A stretch of 64,000 bases of DNA from an uncultured Oleiphilaceae bacterium (GTDB taxonomy: Bacteria > Pseudomonadota > Gammaproteobacteria > Pseudomonadales > Oleiphilaceae): assembly GCA_913060665.1 (NCBI GenBank), contig CAJXUY010000010.1, positions 62,001-126,000 on the forward strand, given 5' to 3'. Positions within the stretch are counted from its first letter, which is position 1. Every line of letters starts with the position of its first letter. The notes under the pieces were generated by a model. That model worked only from the letters and a program-made list of their open reading frames with translations. It made no database searches and was not told where the DNA came from. Shown piece after piece: positions 44,479 through 54,563 of the stretch. The position numbers and the translations under genes were made by a program.

Positions 44479-45477
44479 TTAGCTCACTTTTTCTCCATGT
44501 GCCTGTTTATCCGCATGGTAAGACGAACGAACCATGGGGCCACTTGCTACATGCTTAAACCCCATCGCTCGGCCTTTTTCTGCCAATGCATCAAACTCGG
44601 CGGGTGTCACAAACCGCTCGAGTTTTAGATGCTCTTTACTCGGCTGCAAGTATTGCCCTAGGGTTAGCATATCGACATCATGACGTCGAAGATCCTCCAT
44701 CACCTGCTCGACTTCAGCAATTTCTTCGCCGATACCCAGCATTAAACCTGACTTTGTCAGCACCTTTGGTGCACGTGCTTTATACTCTTTCAGCAACTTA
44801 AGTGACCATTCATAATCAGACCCTGGTCGCACTTTACGATACAAGCTCGGCACGGTTTCAAGGTTATGGTTGAATACGTCAGGTGGAGTCTGCTGCATGA
44901 TGTCGAGTGCTACGTCCATTCGACCACGAAAATCTGGCACTAATACCTCTATTTCAATCTTAGGACTCAGAATACGAGTCTCTCTAATACAGTCAACAAA
45001 GTGTCCAGCACCGCCATCTCTTAGGTCATCACGATCAACAGAGGTAATCACCACGTATCGCAACCCCATATCAGCAATCGCTTCAGCAAGCTGAGTCGGT
45101 TCATTCTGGTCTAACGGCTTAGGTCGGCCATGCGCCACATCACAAAATGGGCAGCGACGTGTACAGATATCCCCCATAATCATGAAGGTAGCGGTACCGC
45201 CACCAAAACACTCACCTAAATTTGGACAGGACGCCTCTTCGCAAACAGTATGCAGTTTATGCTTTCTAAGTTTTTTCTTAATATCATCAATTCTGGGTGT
45301 TGCCGGTACACGAACACGTATCCAATCAGGCTTACGCGGCATTTTATCTGTCGCAATTACTTTCACCGGAATACGCGCGACCTTTTCGGCCCCTCGAAGT
45401 TTTACCCCAGTCTCTACTCGCCTGCTCTTTACCGCTTCCGCTTTTTCTGTGCCAGTACTATTATCCGACTCTTTCAT
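44479..45477 (-). CDS. lipA: lipoyl synthase
   Basis: Radical-SAM enzyme inserting two sulfurs into octanoyl-protein to make lipoyl groups. 332 residues. The auxiliary [4Fe-4S] cluster is bound by Cys79, Cys84 and Cys90 ([12 protein letters not shown]); the radical-SAM cluster by Cys105, Cys109 and Cys112 (CTRRCPFC). The C-terminal [11 protein letters not shown] holds the Ser ligand (RSSY). It is last of the ybeD-lipB-lipA run, 58 bp after lipB, acting on the product of LipB. Confidence 0.97.
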   Translation of the reverse strand: MKESDNSTGTEKAEAVKSRRVETGVKLRGAEKVARIPVKVIATDKMPRKPDWIRVRVPATPRIDDIKKKLRKHKLHTVCEEASCPNLGECFGGGTATFMIMGDICTRRCPFCDVAHGRPKPLDQNEPTQLAEAIADMGLRYVVITSVDRDDLRDGGAGHFVDCIRETRILSPKIEIEVLVPDFRGRMDVALDIMQQTPPDVFNHNLETVPSLYRKVRPGSDYEWSLKLLKEYKARAPKVLTKSGLMLGIGEEIAEVEQVMEDLRRHDVDMLTLGQYLQPSKEHLKLERFVTPAEFDALAEKGRAMGFKHVASGPMVRSSYHADKQAHGEKVS

Positions 45478-45535
45478 GGTTCAACTCGTTTTGCTAGGTC
45501 TTAACGTTCAGCCAGTGGTTGGCATTAAGATCGTT

Positions 45536-46264
45536 TTAAAAATTAGGTAGCTCACGGGCAAGGTTCACTACCTCATACCCAAACGCCTTTTCCAGTTTCG
45601 ACTGTAATATTTCGGCTACATGATCTATCAACACAGGGCCTTCTTGTGATGGCGAATCATTTCCGTCTAATATCTTTGTATTCAATCCGCTTAGCTGCAC
45701 TATTTTCATGCCTTGATAGCCGCAAGGGTTGATACGAGAAAAAGGTTCTAGATCCATGTCTACATTGAGACTTAACCCATGGAAAGAGCGCCCTTTTCTA
45801 ATTCTTAGTCCTAGCGATGCTATTTTCGCCTCTCCGACATAAACACCAGGCGCATCTTTACGCGCCGCGGCCTCTACACCATAAAAAGACAGCGTCTCGA
45901 CAATGGCCTGCTCAATCAATGAGACGAGAACACGAACGCCGATATTCCGTCGTTTGATATCTACCATAATGTAGGCAACCAACTGCCCAGGTCCGTGATA
46001 GGTCACCTGCCCGCCTCTATCTACAGGTACAACGGGAATATCGCCAGGGACCAGAACATGTTCGGATTTGCCTGCCTGTCCTTGTGTAAATACGGAGGGG
46101 TGCTGCAATACCCAGATTTCATCAGCAGTGCCACCGTCACGACTATCCGTAAACGATTTCATTGCCTCCCACACAGGAACGTAATCAACAGTGCCTAACG
46201 CTCTAACCGTCAGTTGCTGATTAACGGTAACGGGAGACGGCTGGTCAGTAACTTCAGTACCCAT
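45536..46264 (-). CDS. lipB: octanoyl-[ACP]:protein N-octanoyltransferase
   Basis: Transfers octanoate from ACP to lipoyl domains. 242 residues. The substrate pocket [12 protein letters not shown] is present; Lys147 ([10 protein letters not shown]) and Cys181 (INPCGYQG) form the catalytic pair. The start lies 9 bp after ybeD, so they are co-transcribed, and lipA follows. The N-terminus has about 20 extra residues before the usual opening. Confidence 0.96.
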   Translation of the reverse strand: MGTEVTDQPSPVTVNQQLTVRALGTVDYVPVWEAMKSFTDSRDGGTADEIWVLQHPSVFTQGQAGKSEHVLVPGDIPVVPVDRGGQVTYHGPGQLVAYIMVDIKRRNIGVRVLVSLIEQAIVETLSFYGVEAAARKDAPGVYVGEAKIASLGLRIRKGRSFHGLSLNVDMDLEPFSRINPCGYQGMKIVQLSGLNTKILDGNDSPSQEGPVLIDHVAEILQSKLEKAFGYEVVNLARELPNF

Positions 46265-46273
46265 GTAATTATC

Positions 46274-46543
46274 CTAAATAACCATCGTCACACGACCACT
46301 CGCCTTCAAATCTTCAAACAGATTTTCAAGCTGGTCTTTACCTGTCGCCACAATCCATAACCTGACCGATATAAATTTTCCATTGCGGCTAGGGTTGATG
46401 TCCACGCGTTCAATGTCCAAGTCGGGCGCATGAGCTGAGATTGTTTTAATCACAAACTCTTTAAAACCTGGAGCCGCCTTGCCAATTACTTTTATCGGGT
46501 AGTCGCAAGGAAACTCTATTTTAGGGGGTTCAGGCTCACTCAT
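46274..46543 (-). CDS. ybeD: YbeD/DUF493 family protein
   Basis: 89-residue protein with the ferredoxin-like YbeD fold: IEFPCDYPIKVIGKA at the start and GKFISVRLWIVATGKDQL in the middle, almost the E. coli length of 87. Function is not proven; its fixed place before lipB suggests a link to lipoate or dacA regulation. It is 9 bp upstream of lipB. Upstream lies the remnant of a D-amino acid aminotransferase. Confidence 0.92.
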   Translation of the reverse strand: MSEPEPPKIEFPCDYPIKVIGKAAPGFKEFVIKTISAHAPDLDIERVDINPSRNGKFISVRLWIVATGKDQLENLFEDLKASGRVTMVI

Positions 46544-46610
46544 ATTACTGTACCTATCTAAAGCTTTTCATTAAAAATAACCGTTAACCAAATACTCGCT
46601 TTTTATCGGC

Positions 46611-46892
46611 TTAATAAAGCTTAACCATCATATGCCAAAACATACCTGACAGCCCATTCAGCGCTACTACCGGTATAACTTCACGTGTCGAACCACTAAT
46701 CCAGACTTCATCCGCCGCTTCAAGAAATGCCGGCGTCATCGCTATTTCCTGAAGCGGTATCTGATGCGTCTTCAGCAATTCCATAATAGTATCACGGGTG
46801 GTACTACCCAAAATATGCTCATCTTTTACAGGGGTGTAGATTGTACCATTTTTAACAGCAAAGAATTCGACAACAGTGAGATACCCATACAC
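46611..46892 (-). pseudogene. remnant of D-amino acid aminotransferase (class IV), C-terminal fragment
   Basis: About 93 codons are readable (GTG 46892) and the frame is open only to a stop at 46953. FAVKNGTIYTPVKDEHIL, TRDTIMELLK and the ADEVWISGSTREVIPV block are the C-terminal third of the PLP class IV family (Dat). The catalytic Lys and the whole N-terminal two thirds, about 190 residues, are absent: only 74 bp separate this piece from dacA. The end is also eroded: the expected VGxGxPG before MWHxMVKLY is missing (ALNGLSGMFWHMMVKLY). Pseudomonas has intact dat at exactly this point, so this is a decaying gene, not a new short protein. Some translation is still possible. Confidence 0.8.
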
Positions 46893-46902
46893 CGTATCGC
46901 TG

Positions 46903-46936
46903 AAAACAAAAAGAGAGACCCGAAGGTCCCTCTTTT
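46903..46936 (-). terminator. Rho-independent terminator of dacA
   Basis: Leftward AAAAGAGGGACC, loop TTCG, then GGTCTCTCTTTT followed by TGTTTT: an extended stem with one mismatch, the stable C(UUCG)G tetraloop and a T-rich tail. It lies 31 bp after the dacA stop and inside the upstream edge of the dat remnant. Confidence 0.85.
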
Positions 46937-46966
46937 GGCTAATCAGATAGGCTTACCAATTAAGCG

Positions 46967-48142
46967 TTATGAGAAAAGACCGATAAAAAACAGCTTAATC
47001 AAATCCCATATTCGTTTGAAGAAACCACCCTCTTCAACAGGCTGCAGCGCAATCAATGGTTCATCTACCACCAGCTCACCATTGAGTGTCACCTTAATTC
47101 GACCAAATTCCTGGCCAGTACTTACTGGTGCCTTAATAACGCTATCCACATCAAGTACAGCCTCAAGGTTACCCTTTTGTCCGCGAGGAATAGTGACCAC
47201 AACATCTTTTGCGACGCCTAGGTTTAGCACATCACTCTGCCCAGCCCATACTTTACTATCTAGCAGAACTTGTCCTGTTTTATATAGTTCATGAGTTTCG
47301 TAATACCGAAAACCATAATTTAATAGTTTTTGTGTCTCTCTCGCTCTGGCTTCTTCACTAGTGGTACCCATGACCACACTGATCAACCTCATACCATCAC
47401 GTTTTGCAGACGAGACCAAACAGTAACCCGCCGCTGCAGTATGTCCGGTTTTTAAGCCATCAACGGATTTATCTCTCCATAACAAACGATTACGATTAGG
47501 CTGTCGTATATTATTGTAAGTAAAATATTTTTCGGAGTAGAGCCCATATTGCTCCGGGAAGTCCTGGATAATGGCACGAGCCAATCGAGCCAGATCAAAC
47601 GCAGATGAATAGTGGTCGTCAGAAGGCAGCCCTGTTGCGTTTACAAAATGACTACCTGACATACCAAGAATTTGAGCATGCTGATTCATAATATCCGCAA
47701 ATGCACCCTCACTACCGGCAATGTGCTCAGCAACCGCAATACTGGCATCATTCCCCGACTGGATAACAATCCCTTTTAAAATATCCTCTAAAGGCACTCG
47801 AGTACCTTCTTTGATAAACATTTTTGAGCCTCCGGTGCGCCAGGCCTCTACACTCACTAAGACTTCATCATTCGGCGTAATGTTGCCTTGAGCGATTTCA
47901 TACTCAACAATGTAGGCAGTCATCATTTTAGTCAAGCTTGCAGGAGGCAACTGTTCTTTAGAGTTCTCTTCAACAATTATCTCCCCACTGTTAGCATCCA
48001 TCAGGATAAATGACTTAGCGGCAATTTGAGGGGGAGCAGGTATTAGCGCAGGCTGTGCCGTAGAATATCCGCTAATAGAAATAAGCGCGGAGAACACAAA
48101 AAGTAAAGGCCAGAGCAAGTGTGGAACTTTCCGGGATAACAT
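46967..48142 (-). CDS. dacA: D-alanyl-D-alanine carboxypeptidase (PBP5/6 family)
   Basis: Trims the terminal D-Ala of peptidoglycan stem peptides in the periplasm. 391 residues: signal peptide (1-30); active-site motifs SLTK with Ser69 and Lys72, SGN at 129-131 and KTG at 231-233; the C-terminal PBP5-type beta domain; and a C-terminal amphipathic/hydrophobic anchor (FFKRIWDLIKLFFIGLFS). All catalytic residues are intact. It has its own strong terminator. In the usual gammaproteobacterial order it sits between rlpA and dat. Confidence 0.96.
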   Translation of the reverse strand: MLSRKVPHLLWPLLFVFSALISISGYSTAQPALIPAPPQIAAKSFILMDANSGEIIVEENSKEQLPPASLTKMMTAYIVEYEIAQGNITPNDEVLVSVEAWRTGGSKMFIKEGTRVPLEDILKGIVIQSGNDASIAVAEHIAGSEGAFADIMNQHAQILGMSGSHFVNATGLPSDDHYSSAFDLARLARAIIQDFPEQYGLYSEKYFTYNNIRQPNRNRLLWRDKSVDGLKTGHTAAAGYCLVSSAKRDGMRLISVVMGTTSEEARARETQKLLNYGFRYYETHELYKTGQVLLDSKVWAGQSDVLNLGVAKDVVVTIPRGQKGNLEAVLDVDSVIKAPVSTGQEFGRIKVTLNGELVVDEPLIALQPVEEGGFFKRIWDLIKLFFIGLFS

Positions 48143-48269
48143 AGAGAAGACTCAATTAATTTAGTTTTACACAAAGGTTTGCCTCTCACCCTGAGAGACT
48201 TCAATAACGCGAGTGAAATATTACCCTATCCTAATGCAGGATTCACCCCGTTCTAACGATTACTCACTC

Positions 48270-49223
48270 CTAAGAAGAAACGGGGCGAGTGATAATCATA
48301 GGTGACCCCACTTTTGATGCAGTCAATTGTTTCAATAGTTGTTCCGCCTGCCTTAGATCATAAAAGGGGCCCAATCTAACTCGATGAAATACTTTTTTTG
48401 CGTCAGATGCAGTCCTAACATTCGAAGAGCTTACCGCAGCAGTAGCCGCATAAACACTCTCTTTAGTTTCAGCATCAACTCGATGCTTTAATTGCTGGGC
48501 CGCAGACTCTGTAGAAAATGCCCCCACTTGAACATAGTAACCATAACCAGCTGCCAACGGACTTGTTTGAGCCCTTGTATTAACCACTTCAGGTGCAGGT
48601 CGTTGGTTCGATGTCGTGGGTGCTACTGCGGCATTATCAGATGTATCCGCTGGGAACTGAGCAACCGTAATAGCTTCTACTTCTACATGCGCGATTCCAC
48701 TACTGTAATAGCCCAATTTTTTAGCCGCGGCATAAGATAAGTCAATGATTCGCCCTTCATGGAATGGGCCCCGATCGTTTATCCGTACGATCACGCTTCG
48801 ACGATTGTCCAAGTTAGTAACCTTAGCATAAGTAGGCAGCGGTAATGATTTATGGGCTGCTGACATTTCATACATGTTGTAGATTTCACCGTTAGACGTT
48901 TGATGCCCATGAAACTTAGCGCCATACCAGGAAGCTCCTCCTCTCTCTTTATACCCTTCAGCCGTCGGCAACACATGATAAGTCTTGCCCCATACTTCAT
49001 AGGACGGTTTATTACCACCTCGGCTTTTGGGTTCATAAACAGGAACTGGGTCTGGCAAGTCACTGACATCAAGTTCGGTGTCAGGCGCGGCATCAGTATC
49101 CATACTATAACGGGAAGGCGCTGAACAACCCGCAATAGCGGCAACCAAAAAGATCAAACCAAGTTTTTTCAAACCGCCGCGAGTAATCTCGTTAGAATCA
49201 CTCAAAACCTTACTTTCTACCAT
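48270..49223 (-). CDS. rlpA: septal ring lytic transglycosylase RlpA (lipoprotein)
   Basis: 317 residues. Lipobox AIAGC with Cys33 as the lipid-modified residue, so an outer-membrane lipoprotein. The double-psi beta-barrel domain (about 75-175) has GGASWYGAKFHGHQTSNG and VIVRINDRGPFHEGR. The C-terminal SPOR domain (about 235-315, YYVQVGAFSTESAA) binds denuded septal glycan. RlpA of P. aeruginosa cleaves naked glycan strands. It lies between mltB and dacA, all reading left. Confidence 0.94.
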   Translation of the reverse strand: MVESKVLSDSNEITRGGLKKLGLIFLVAAIAGCSAPSRYSMDTDAAPDTELDVSDLPDPVPVYEPKSRGGNKPSYEVWGKTYHVLPTAEGYKERGGASWYGAKFHGHQTSNGEIYNMYEMSAAHKSLPLPTYAKVTNLDNRRSVIVRINDRGPFHEGRIIDLSYAAAKKLGYYSSGIAHVEVEAITVAQFPADTSDNAAVAPTTSNQRPAPEVVNTRAQTSPLAAGYGYYVQVGAFSTESAAQQLKHRVDAETKESVYAATAAVSSSNVRTASDAKKVFHRVRLGPFYDLRQAEQLLKQLTASKVGSPMIITRPVSS

Positions 49224-49290
49224 ATCCTAAATATCGCTCATGTATTGGTGCTGACAGCCTACAACGTTACTACTAACGACCAATCTCGCG

Positions 49291-50292
49291 CTAGTTTTTT
49301 AACGCTTCTGACAATTGGTACACCGCCATCGCATAGAGATGACTATGATTGTAGCGGGTAATAACATAGAAATTATGCAGCGCTATCCAATATTCGGTGC
49401 CGTTTTTACCCTCAAGCTTGAGTAGCTTTCCTTTAGCGCTAAGCTCGAACCCATCTTCTGAGTAAATCCCCCACTGTGCCAGCTCTTCAAGCGTATATTT
49501 CAGCTTTAAGGATTTATATAACGCTTTCTCATAGTCAGTACCTTTTACTTTTGCAAGCCCTGTAACAGGCTGACCTTCGACCCACTTATGTTGTTTGAAA
49601 TAATTGGCCACACTTCCAATTGCATCAACAGGGTTATTTAGAATATCTGCAACACCATCGCCATCAAAGTCGACGGCAAAGTTACGGTAACTACTGGAGA
49701 TAAACTGTCCATACCCCATCGCCCCTGCATAAGAACCTTTAAGCTCCATAGGGTTAAATGTTTGTTCGCGAGACAGTAATAACATCTGCTCTAGCTCACT
49801 TTTAAAGAACTTGCTTCTTGGGGGGTAGTCAAATGCTAATGTCGATAATGCATCTATAACACGATAGCTACCACGATTTTTACCATAGCGGGTTTCAACG
49901 CCGATGATGGCAACAATAATCGACTTAGGTACACCAAATTCTTTTTCTGCACGCGCCAGCGTTTCGGCATGCTTCGCCATAAAGGCCTTGCCGCGATTTA
50001 TTCGGTCTTCAGTAACAAATATCTTGCGATAGCCTTTCCATTCAAGTCTCTTTTCAGCAGGCCTGGCAATCGCATCCAAAATACTCTGTTTCTTCTCGGC
50101 TTGTGCAAACAAGGCTTCTACTTCTTGCTGATCAAAGCCATGCTTTTCAACCATTTCCAACACAAAAGGCTTCACCGCTTCATGCTCAAGATAATTGGCA
50201 TTAGCCAAGTTGGCGACACTCACTGATGCAGCCAGTCCTATCACAGCCGGTTTCCAGACTGCCTGGAACAGGCGAGTTAGATATTTACTCAA
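49291..50292 (-). CDS. mltB: lytic murein transglycosylase B (soluble form)
   Basis: 333 residues. The signal peptide (about 1-32, ending ANLANA) has no lipobox Cys, so unlike E. coli MltB the protein is probably soluble in the periplasm. The catalytic Glu133 is in IGVETRYGKNRG. Other family blocks are GSYAGAMGYGQFISSSYR and DFDGDGVADILNNPVDAIGS. It follows rodA with a 101-bp gap and precedes rlpA in the cell-wall block. Confidence 0.94.
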   Translation of the reverse strand: MSKYLTRLFQAVWKPAVIGLAASVSVANLANANYLEHEAVKPFVLEMVEKHGFDQQEVEALFAQAEKKQSILDAIARPAEKRLEWKGYRKIFVTEDRINRGKAFMAKHAETLARAEKEFGVPKSIIVAIIGVETRYGKNRGSYRVIDALSTLAFDYPPRSKFFKSELEQMLLLSREQTFNPMELKGSYAGAMGYGQFISSSYRNFAVDFDGDGVADILNNPVDAIGSVANYFKQHKWVEGQPVTGLAKVKGTDYEKALYKSLKLKYTLEELAQWGIYSEDGFELSAKGKLLKLEGKNGTEYWIALHNFYVITRYNHSHLYAMAVYQLSEALKN

Positions 50293-50393
50293 CGTATTAA
50301 TTCCTTTTTTGTTTTCTTACCAGTTTATTCCGATGGCTAACCGAATCAAGCTAGCTCATAGGGTCATACGTACTAAAACCAACACAAAGTACA

Positions 50394-51542
50394 CTATTTA
50401 CCCAGCATTTTCTTGTGGGTGTGGATTGACATCAAAACACCAAAAGCAGCCATTAGCGTAACAATAGAAGTTCCCCCATAGCTTACCAACGGCAGCGGAA
50501 CACCTACAACAGGTAATAGCCCACTCACCATACCAATATTCACAAACACATAAACAAAAAATGTAAGTGTTAAACTACCCGCAAGCATGCGACCAAAGGA
50601 GTCTTGTGCGTTAACTGCAATGAACAGCCCCCTGGCAACAATTAGCACATACAATAAAACAAGTAGCGCCACACCAATAAAACCAAACTCTTCAGCCAAT
50701 ACAGCAATGATAAAGTCAGTATGACTTTCGGGTAAAAAATCCAGCTGCGACTGAGTCCCTTCAAGCCACCCCTTTCCAGTCATCCCCCCTGAACCAATCG
50801 CCGTTTTTGACTGAATGATATTCCACCCAGCCCCTAAAGGGTCTTTTTCAGGATCGATTAACGTTAACACCCGCTGTTTCTGATAATCCCTCATCACAAA
50901 CATCCACATAGCCGGTATTAATGCTGCGAGCAATGCTATAAACCCACCCACCAGCTTTCCACTAATTCCCGCTAACAGAAGTACAAATATACCGGATGCG
51001 GCAATCAATAATGAGGTACCTAAATCAGGCTGTTTGATGACCAGAACTACGGGCATAAAGATCAACACTAACGACCCTAAAACATTTTTAAAGCGGGGTG
51101 GGAGATATCGCTCAGACAAATACCAAGCAACCATCATAGGAACAGCAAGCTTCATAAACTCTGAAGGCTGAAAACGAGGTAAACCAGGGAGCTGCAACCA
51201 ACGCTGAGCCCCCTTCGCCCCAGTACCCATAACCAATACCGCCCCCAAGGCCATTATACCCATCGCAAATAGCCAAGGAGCCCAACGACGATAGACACTA
51301 GGATCTAACTGGGCAAATACAATCATCACAACAAACGCAAGCATAAAGCGCATCGCTTGCTTTTGAACATGCACCATACTCTCGCCACTTCCACTGTATA
51401 AGACTAAAAGCCCAGTGATAGAGAGAATTAATATCAGCACGAGTAATATGGGGTCTATATGTAGCCTAAACAACAACCCTCTACGGTTTTTTAGATGATA
51501 ATCGCTACCCGGTAACTGACGAAGAAACTCTTGATTAGCCAT
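50394..51542 (-). CDS. rodA: rod-shape peptidoglycan polymerase RodA
   Basis: SEDS-family glycosyltransferase that makes lateral-wall glycan with PBP2. 382 residues from ATG 51542; a longer GTG frame at 51578 would overlap mrdA by 44 bp. Ten or so membrane helices, LQLPGLPRFQPSEFMKLA (SEDS catalytic-region block), and the signature GGTSIVTLMAAFGVLMSI at the C-terminus. Start overlaps the mrdA stop by 8 bp, hence translational coupling. Confidence 0.95.
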   Translation of the reverse strand: MANQEFLRQLPGSDYHLKNRRGLLFRLHIDPILLVLILILSITGLLVLYSGSGESMVHVQKQAMRFMLAFVVMIVFAQLDPSVYRRWAPWLFAMGIMALGAVLVMGTGAKGAQRWLQLPGLPRFQPSEFMKLAVPMMVAWYLSERYLPPRFKNVLGSLVLIFMPVVLVIKQPDLGTSLLIAASGIFVLLLAGISGKLVGGFIALLAALIPAMWMFVMRDYQKQRVLTLIDPEKDPLGAGWNIIQSKTAIGSGGMTGKGWLEGTQSQLDFLPESHTDFIIAVLAEEFGFIGVALLVLLYVLIVARGLFIAVNAQDSFGRMLAGSLTLTFFVYVFVNIGMVSGLLPVVGVPLPLVSYGGTSIVTLMAAFGVLMSIHTHKKMLGK

Positions 51543-53505
51543 GAGTATGTATATGCTCCTGAGGTATTGATGGAGCACCGGTATGTTCGTGGCCTGAGTT
51601 CGTTTTGAATATCATGTGACTTGAAGTTTCTTCTTTGTTCGGTTCTGGAAAGTCCAACACCCATGCGTCAAATATCTTACGGGCCACAGGCGCTGCGGCA
51701 CGGCTTCCACCCCCACCATTTTCTACAATAACCGCCACTGCAATTTTAGGCATTTCGTAGGGCGCAAAACCGATGAACAAGGCATGATCTCTATGGCGCT
51801 CAGCCAGCGCGTCTGCATCGTAGAGTTCACCCTGTTTAATGCCCACCACTTGAGCAGTACCCGTTTTACCTGCCATCTTGTAAGATGAATTTCTGCCGCT
51901 ACCTCTAGCAGTACCTTTTTTACCATGCATTACGGCTTTCATCGAACCTAATATATAGTTCCAATCATCCGGGTTGTTCAAAATAACATCAGCAGGGTCT
52001 GTATCATGCATACGAGGGATCTCAACGGACTCATCCTGATTAATACCCTGTGAAATCCCCTGAGCAAGATGAGGTCTATGCCAGCGCCCTCTATTCGCCA
52101 GTACTGCCGTTGCGGTAGCTAACTGCAACGGCGTTGCTAGCATAAACCCTTGGCCGATTCCCATATTCAATGAGTCCCCTGGAAACCAAGGCAAGCCTTT
52201 AGAGCCTTTTTTCCATGCTCGACTAGGCAGTATACCTGAACGGTCTTCATCAATATCGATAGCCGTGCGGCTACCAATACCAAATTTGTCTAAGTATAGC
52301 GACATGCGATCTACGCCAAGTTTAAAGGCCATATCGTAAAAAAACGTATCACAAGACTGCGCAATAGAGTCAAATAAGTCGACCACGCCATGGCCATACC
52401 GTTTCCAATCACGATAAAACCGGTCATCATTCTTAAGTTGATACCAACCTGGATCCTTGATCTTAGTCTGCCTGTTAACCGTTGCCGTATCTAAACCAGC
52501 CAATCCAATAATAGGTTTAATGGTAGACCCAGGCGGATACTGACCTTTAAGCGCTCGGTTAAACAACGGAATATCAAGAGAGTCACGCAGAGCTGCATAT
52601 GATTTATGATCAATACCCGTAACAAATAAATTAGGGTCAAAGCTGGGCGTACTAACTAAGGCAAGAATGCCTCCAGTCACAGGATCTATCGCCACCACTG
52701 CTCCGCGCTGCCCATTCATTGCGTCAACAGCCACCTGCTGCAAACGAACATCGATACTGAGGGTAATATCTCGACCAGGCAAAGGGGGCACTTGATCCAA
52801 CACCCTTAAAACACGACCACGTGCATTGGTCTCAACGGTTTGATGGCCTACCTTTCCATGCAGCACATCTTCATAAAAGTTTTCTACGCCCAGCTTACCG
52901 ATATAGTTAGTAGCAGAATAATTAGTCGAATCCACTCGCTTGAGCTCTTTGATATTGATACGTCCGACGTACCCCAACATATGAGCCATCAGTTCACCGA
53001 AGGGATAATTTCTCACTAATTCAGCTTCGACTTCAACGCCAGGCAACAGGTGACGTTGCACCGAAAGCCTCGCAATTTCACGCTCAGTTAATTTTGATTT
53101 TAAAGGGACGGGGTCATAAGGTTTTCGTCGATTACTTAAACGCCTATCGAAGCTTTTAATCTGCTCATCAGAGAGCTCAATAATACGTCCAATGTTAGCA
53201 ATCGTTTGTTGTAGGTCTTCTACCCGCTCCTTAACAATAGACACGCTAAAAACAGGCTGATTATCAGCCAGCAAAACACCGTTTCGATCATAAATAAGCC
53301 CCCTTGTCGGAGCCACAGACTGAAGCTGCATTCTATTTTTATCAGAGAGTGTGGTGTAATGATCGTAATCGACCACTTGAAGATAATAGACCCGGAACAC
53401 CAAGATAGCCGCCATCACTATAATCAACAGCATGGCCAAAACCGCTCGAAACGTAAATATCCTTTTTTCCCTAATAGGATCCTTTAACATTCTGGCCGTA
53501 TTCAA
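51535..53505 (-). CDS. mrdA: penicillin-binding protein 2 (transpeptidase of the elongasome)
   Basis: 656 residues: one N-terminal membrane helix (about 20-42), the PBP dimerisation region (NRMQLQSVAPTRGLIYDRNG) and a transpeptidase domain with Ser327 in PPGSTIKP, SxN-type SCDTFFYD and KTG in AGKTGTAQV. The start is TTG 53505; an ATG at 53490 (five codons in) is equally possible, and neither ribosome binding site is strong. The C-terminal tail is short and His-rich (EHIHTHG). It is coupled to rodA. Confidence 0.95.
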   Translation of the reverse strand: MNTARMLKDPIREKRIFTFRAVLAMLLIIVMAAILVFRVYYLQVVDYDHYTTLSDKNRMQLQSVAPTRGLIYDRNGVLLADNQPVFSVSIVKERVEDLQQTIANIGRIIELSDEQIKSFDRRLSNRRKPYDPVPLKSKLTEREIARLSVQRHLLPGVEVEAELVRNYPFGELMAHMLGYVGRINIKELKRVDSTNYSATNYIGKLGVENFYEDVLHGKVGHQTVETNARGRVLRVLDQVPPLPGRDITLSIDVRLQQVAVDAMNGQRGAVVAIDPVTGGILALVSTPSFDPNLFVTGIDHKSYAALRDSLDIPLFNRALKGQYPPGSTIKPIIGLAGLDTATVNRQTKIKDPGWYQLKNDDRFYRDWKRYGHGVVDLFDSIAQSCDTFFYDMAFKLGVDRMSLYLDKFGIGSRTAIDIDEDRSGILPSRAWKKGSKGLPWFPGDSLNMGIGQGFMLATPLQLATATAVLANRGRWHRPHLAQGISQGINQDESVEIPRMHDTDPADVILNNPDDWNYILGSMKAVMHGKKGTARGSGRNSSYKMAGKTGTAQVVGIKQGELYDADALAERHRDHALFIGFAPYEMPKIAVAVIVENGGGGSRAAAPVARKIFDAWVLDFPEPNKEETSSHMIFKTNSGHEHTGAPSIPQEHIHTHG

Positions 53506-53585
53506 TGTTTCAACCTGCGATGATTCAGCGTGCTGTTTTTCAACCTGTTAGCCTTTGTATAGGGTGATCGTTTATATGCGATACA

Positions 53586-54056
53586 TTAGGGTCTGTGATA
53601 AGGGTGGTTGCGCGTGATACTCCATGCACGATACAGTTGTTCGGCAAGCAGCACTCGCACCAAAGGATGAGGAAGCGTTAGCGGCGACAATGACCACTGC
53701 TGATCTGCACGCGCCCGACAAGCGTCAGAGAGACCATCAGGCCCTCCCACGAGCAAAACAACATTACGCCCAGCCATCTGCCAAACCTCTGCCTGCTTCG
53801 CTAACTTTTCGGTACTCCAATTACGGCCGTTCACCTCAAGCGCAACAACGTAGTCTGAGGATTCAACCGATGCGAGCATCTGTTCACCTTCACGCTTGAT
53901 AATGCGATCGATATCAGCATTTTTGCCTCTCTGACCCAGCGGGACTTCGATCAACTCAAGGGAAAACTCTGCCGGCATCCGTCGAGAGTATTCATCATAC
54001 CCATCGTTTACCCATGAGGGCATACGAGTTCCAACCGCAATTAGTTTTATTTTCAT
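53586..54056 (-). CDS. rlmH: 23S rRNA pseudouridine-1915 N3-methyltransferase
   Basis: SPOUT-class methyltransferase acting on assembled 70S ribosomes. 156 residues: the start [16 protein letters not shown], the trefoil-knot SAM loop [12 protein letters not shown], and the C-terminal [25 protein letters not shown] block shortened here to name only its ends ([15 protein letters not shown]). Length and motifs are complete. It sits between rsfS and mrdA, as in Pseudomonas and E. coli. Confidence 0.96.
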   Translation of the reverse strand: MKIKLIAVGTRMPSWVNDGYDEYSRRMPAEFSLELIEVPLGQRGKNADIDRIIKREGEQMLASVESSDYVVALEVNGRNWSTEKLAKQAEVWQMAGRNVVLLVGGPDGLSDACRARADQQWSLSPLTLPHPLVRVLLAEQLYRAWSITRNHPYHRP

Positions 54057-54117
54057 GACGTGACTGCCACTGTCGCCCTGTTACCGTATTGCCCTACTAC
54101 TGGGAACCCACCCAAAA

Positions 54118-54459
54118 CTACTCTGCTGCTATCTCTGGCCCATCAGTCCAAAACCGCTCAAGATCATAGAATTCTCGAGCTGCTGGCATCATTACATGTA
54201 CCACAATACCGCCAAGATCAACCAATACCCAATCACTTCCTGCTCCGCCTTCAATGCCTAACGGGCGGACGCCATTGTTTTTAACTTCTTCAATCACGTT
54301 GTCAGCAATGGACTTGACATGACGGTTAGAGGTACCTGATGCAACCACCATATATTCAGTCACACTAGTTCGCTCACGCACATCGAGTACATTGATGTCC
54401 TTTGCCTTCATATCATCCATCGCATTCACGACAATGTCTTTTAACTTTTCACTTTGCAT
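54118..54459 (-). CDS. rsfS: ribosomal silencing factor RsfS
   Basis: 113-residue Iojap-family protein that binds L14 (uL14) and blocks subunit joining during starvation. Conserved blocks are DVRERTSVTEYMVVASGTSNRH and DWVLVDLGGIVVHVM. It lies between nadD and rlmH, reading left, with a 61-bp gap to rlmH. Confidence 0.95.
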   Translation of the reverse strand: MQSEKLKDIVVNAMDDMKAKDINVLDVRERTSVTEYMVVASGTSNRHVKSIADNVIEEVKNNGVRPLGIEGGAGSDWVLVDLGGIVVHVMMPAAREFYDLERFWTDGPEIAAE

Positions 54460-54563
54460 ATAAATTTTTCGCTCGGAAGAATCTTGTAAGTCCAGCCGTT
54501 ACCGGCTCATTTCAAGTTCGACAGTTTACGTCCTCTAAGAGGTTAATATTAATAACATGATTT

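Noticed and set aside
45182-45550. 122-codon frame opposite lipA
   Set aside because: Antisense to the cysteine region and N-terminus of lipA; no support.
46764-47294. 176-codon open frame opposite the dat remnant and dacA
   Set aside because: Antisense to dacA; composition is Thr/Ser-rich shadow sequence, and it crosses the dacA terminator.
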